DNA of 20,947 bases, taken from the NCBI GenBank assembly GCA_964529855.1, contig CAZGZU010000013.1, positions 1 to 20,947 on the forward strand. Reading direction: 5' to 3'. The notes below the pieces were generated by a model. That model was not told where the DNA came from, made no database searches, and saw only the letters and a list, made by a program, of their open reading frames with translations. Position 1 is the stretch's first letter. The number at the start of each line of letters is the position of its first letter. Positions 20,178 to 20,947 of this stretch are shown one piece after another. Source of the stretch: CAZGZU01 sp964529855. Its GTDB lineage: Bacteria > Patescibacteriota > Minisyncoccia > Portnoybacterales > UBA2143. The position numbers and the translations under genes were made by a program.

Positions 20178-20947
20178 CTATTGCAAAAAACCCAAGGGAG
20201 AACCAATGGTCTTTCTAAAACGCAGACAATTGGCGCCCTTGTTGTTATGGTCCACGAAAGTCAGTTTTTCGATATTCGCATAGGCCCTTGCTCTGGCATC
20301 ATCTAAAGAAGCAGGAGCTCCGGCTATGACATGAAGAACGCGACCGCCAAAAGTAACCAGTCCTTTTTCAGGATCTTCATCAACTCCGGCAAAATAAACA
20401 GCTATTCCCTTTTCTAATTTATCCAGACCGAGTATCGAATGTTCTTTCCCGTAACGGCCTGGATATCCTTTGTTCCAGCCGCGGGAAGCTTTTGAACGTC
20501 CCTCCATGGCAATGACATCCACGTACCACTGCTTATTCCATATCTGATTGATTTCATCCAAAGTTCCATCATATGTTGCCATAGCGATTTCAAATAAATC
20601 AGTACTCAACTTACGAGCCAGGACCTCCCACTCCGGGTCGCCGTGTCTGACATTAATCTCAAACACATCAAGATTGCCATAAGGATCCAGGTTGAGACCG
20701 AAATAGAGAACTCCTTTATAAGGCCAACCCAGGTCATTGTAAATCCAGTTGACCACCGGGTTGACAACTTCCTCAATGATTCGGTTGATTAACCAGGAAC
20801 TATACAGCTCATGAGGACAATAACAGCCGGTGCCGCCGGTATTGAGATTACCGCCAAATTGTTCAATGGCCTCTTTGTCATCCGGGTCAAAAGCCGGTTT
20901 GTAATCTCTGGCAATCATCCTTAGAGGCAAAACGTGATTACCATCCA
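20178..20947 (-). CDS. purD: Phosphoribosylamine-glycine ligase PurD (N-terminal part outside window)
   Basis: Enzyme of de novo purine synthesis that joins glycine to phosphoribosylamine with ATP. The frame runs open off the window end. It begins DGNHVLPLRMIARDYKPAFD and continues with LNTGGTGCYCPHE, the variant of the usual NTGGMGAYSP of the GARS ATP-grasp domain. The metal-binding VFEINVRHGDPE follows. The C-terminal GARS-C domain has GYPGRYGKEHSI, FGGRVLHVIAGAPASLDDAR and ARAYANIEKL. A short insertion (EGRSKASRGWNK) precedes the GYPG motif. About 255 of an expected 420 or so residues are here. Purine synthesis genes are patchy in Patescibacteria, so this one may be isolated or part of a larger pathway beyond the edge. 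A terminator follows. Confidence 0.92.
   Translation of the reverse strand, partial: DGNHVLPLRMIARDYKPAFDPDDKEAIEQFGGNLNTGGTGCYCPHELYSSWLINRIIEEVVNPVVNWIYNDLGWPYKGVLYFGLNLDPYGNLDVFEINVRHGDPEWEVLARKLSTDLFEIAMATYDGTLDEINQIWNKQWYVDVIAMEGRSKASRGWNKGYPGRYGKEHSILGLDKLEKGIAVYFAGVDEDPEKGLVTFGGRVLHVIAGAPASLDDARARAYANIEKLTFVDHNNKGANCLRFRKTIGSPLGFLQ

Noticed and set aside
20090..20206. Longer SecD start giving 39 extra residues
   Set aside because: The extra part is encoded by the purD terminator and the end of purD, is unlike SecD N-termini, and precedes the promoter.
1..20947. CRISPR arrays, tRNA genes or insertion sequences
   Set aside because: Spacers between genes are short and were read by eye on both strands; no regular repeat-spacer pattern, cloverleaf or transposase-like protein was found.

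Overview
The window reads as part of a small-genome bacterium of the Candidate Phyla Radiation (Patescibacteria), most likely a Parcubacteria-type lineage. This is judged from gene content and protein style, since no 16S rRNA is present. The supporting signs are an AlaRS lacking both its C-terminal domain and the barrel before its editing domain, a short L13, Lys-rich extensions on ribosomal proteins, a sigma region 4/HARE-HTH-type protein, a VirD4/VirB4-like ATPase with a C-terminal zinc ribbon, and a membrane protein with a baseplate-J-like region behind an FtsA/PilM-type ATPase. Genes are packed tightly and all but one lie on the minus strand. No tRNA, CRISPR array, insertion sequence or gene-free stretch over 300 bases was seen.

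Layout from high to low coordinates, the direction of most transcription: (1) the C-terminal part of purD, closed by a strong hairpin terminator; (2) secD-secF with its own promoter; (3) a sigma region 4/HARE-HTH-type protein broken by a frameshift, then a structured intergenic repeat, a two-TM protein, a VirD4-like ATPase, a small three-TM protein, a second repeat copy, and alaS with a terminator; (4) an FtsA/PilM-like ATPase and a single-pass membrane protein with a baseplate-J-like region; (5) a translation/transcription operon infA-rpmJ-rpsM-rpsK-rpsD-rpoA-rplQ-rplM-rpsI; (6) a bidirectional terminator shared with the only plus-strand gene, a PEGA-domain membrane protein; (7) divergently from that gene, an operon of an unknown membrane-anchored protein, murA and the start of mreB.

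Most of the content is housekeeping: peptidoglycan precursor synthesis and cell shape (murA, mreB), protein synthesis (ribosomal proteins, IF-1, AlaRS), transcription (alpha subunit, sigma-like regulator), protein export (SecDF) and purine synthesis (purD). The less understood parts are the ATPase/membrane-protein pair and the FtsA-like/baseplate-J-like pair. Each looks like a cell-envelope machine whose role cannot be fixed from sequence alone.

The most interesting pattern is in the regulatory DNA. At five operon heads (PEGA gene, infA, FtsA-like gene, sigma-like gene, secD) a sigma-70-type promoter places the -10 box only 5-8 bases before the start codon, which predicts leaderless mRNAs. 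Several internal genes and one operon head instead have clear Shine-Dalgarno sequences. Other points are a dispersed hairpin repeat present twice (13096-13155 and 16553-16590), the frameshift in the sigma-like gene, and two divergent promoters whose -35 boxes are 2 bases apart.
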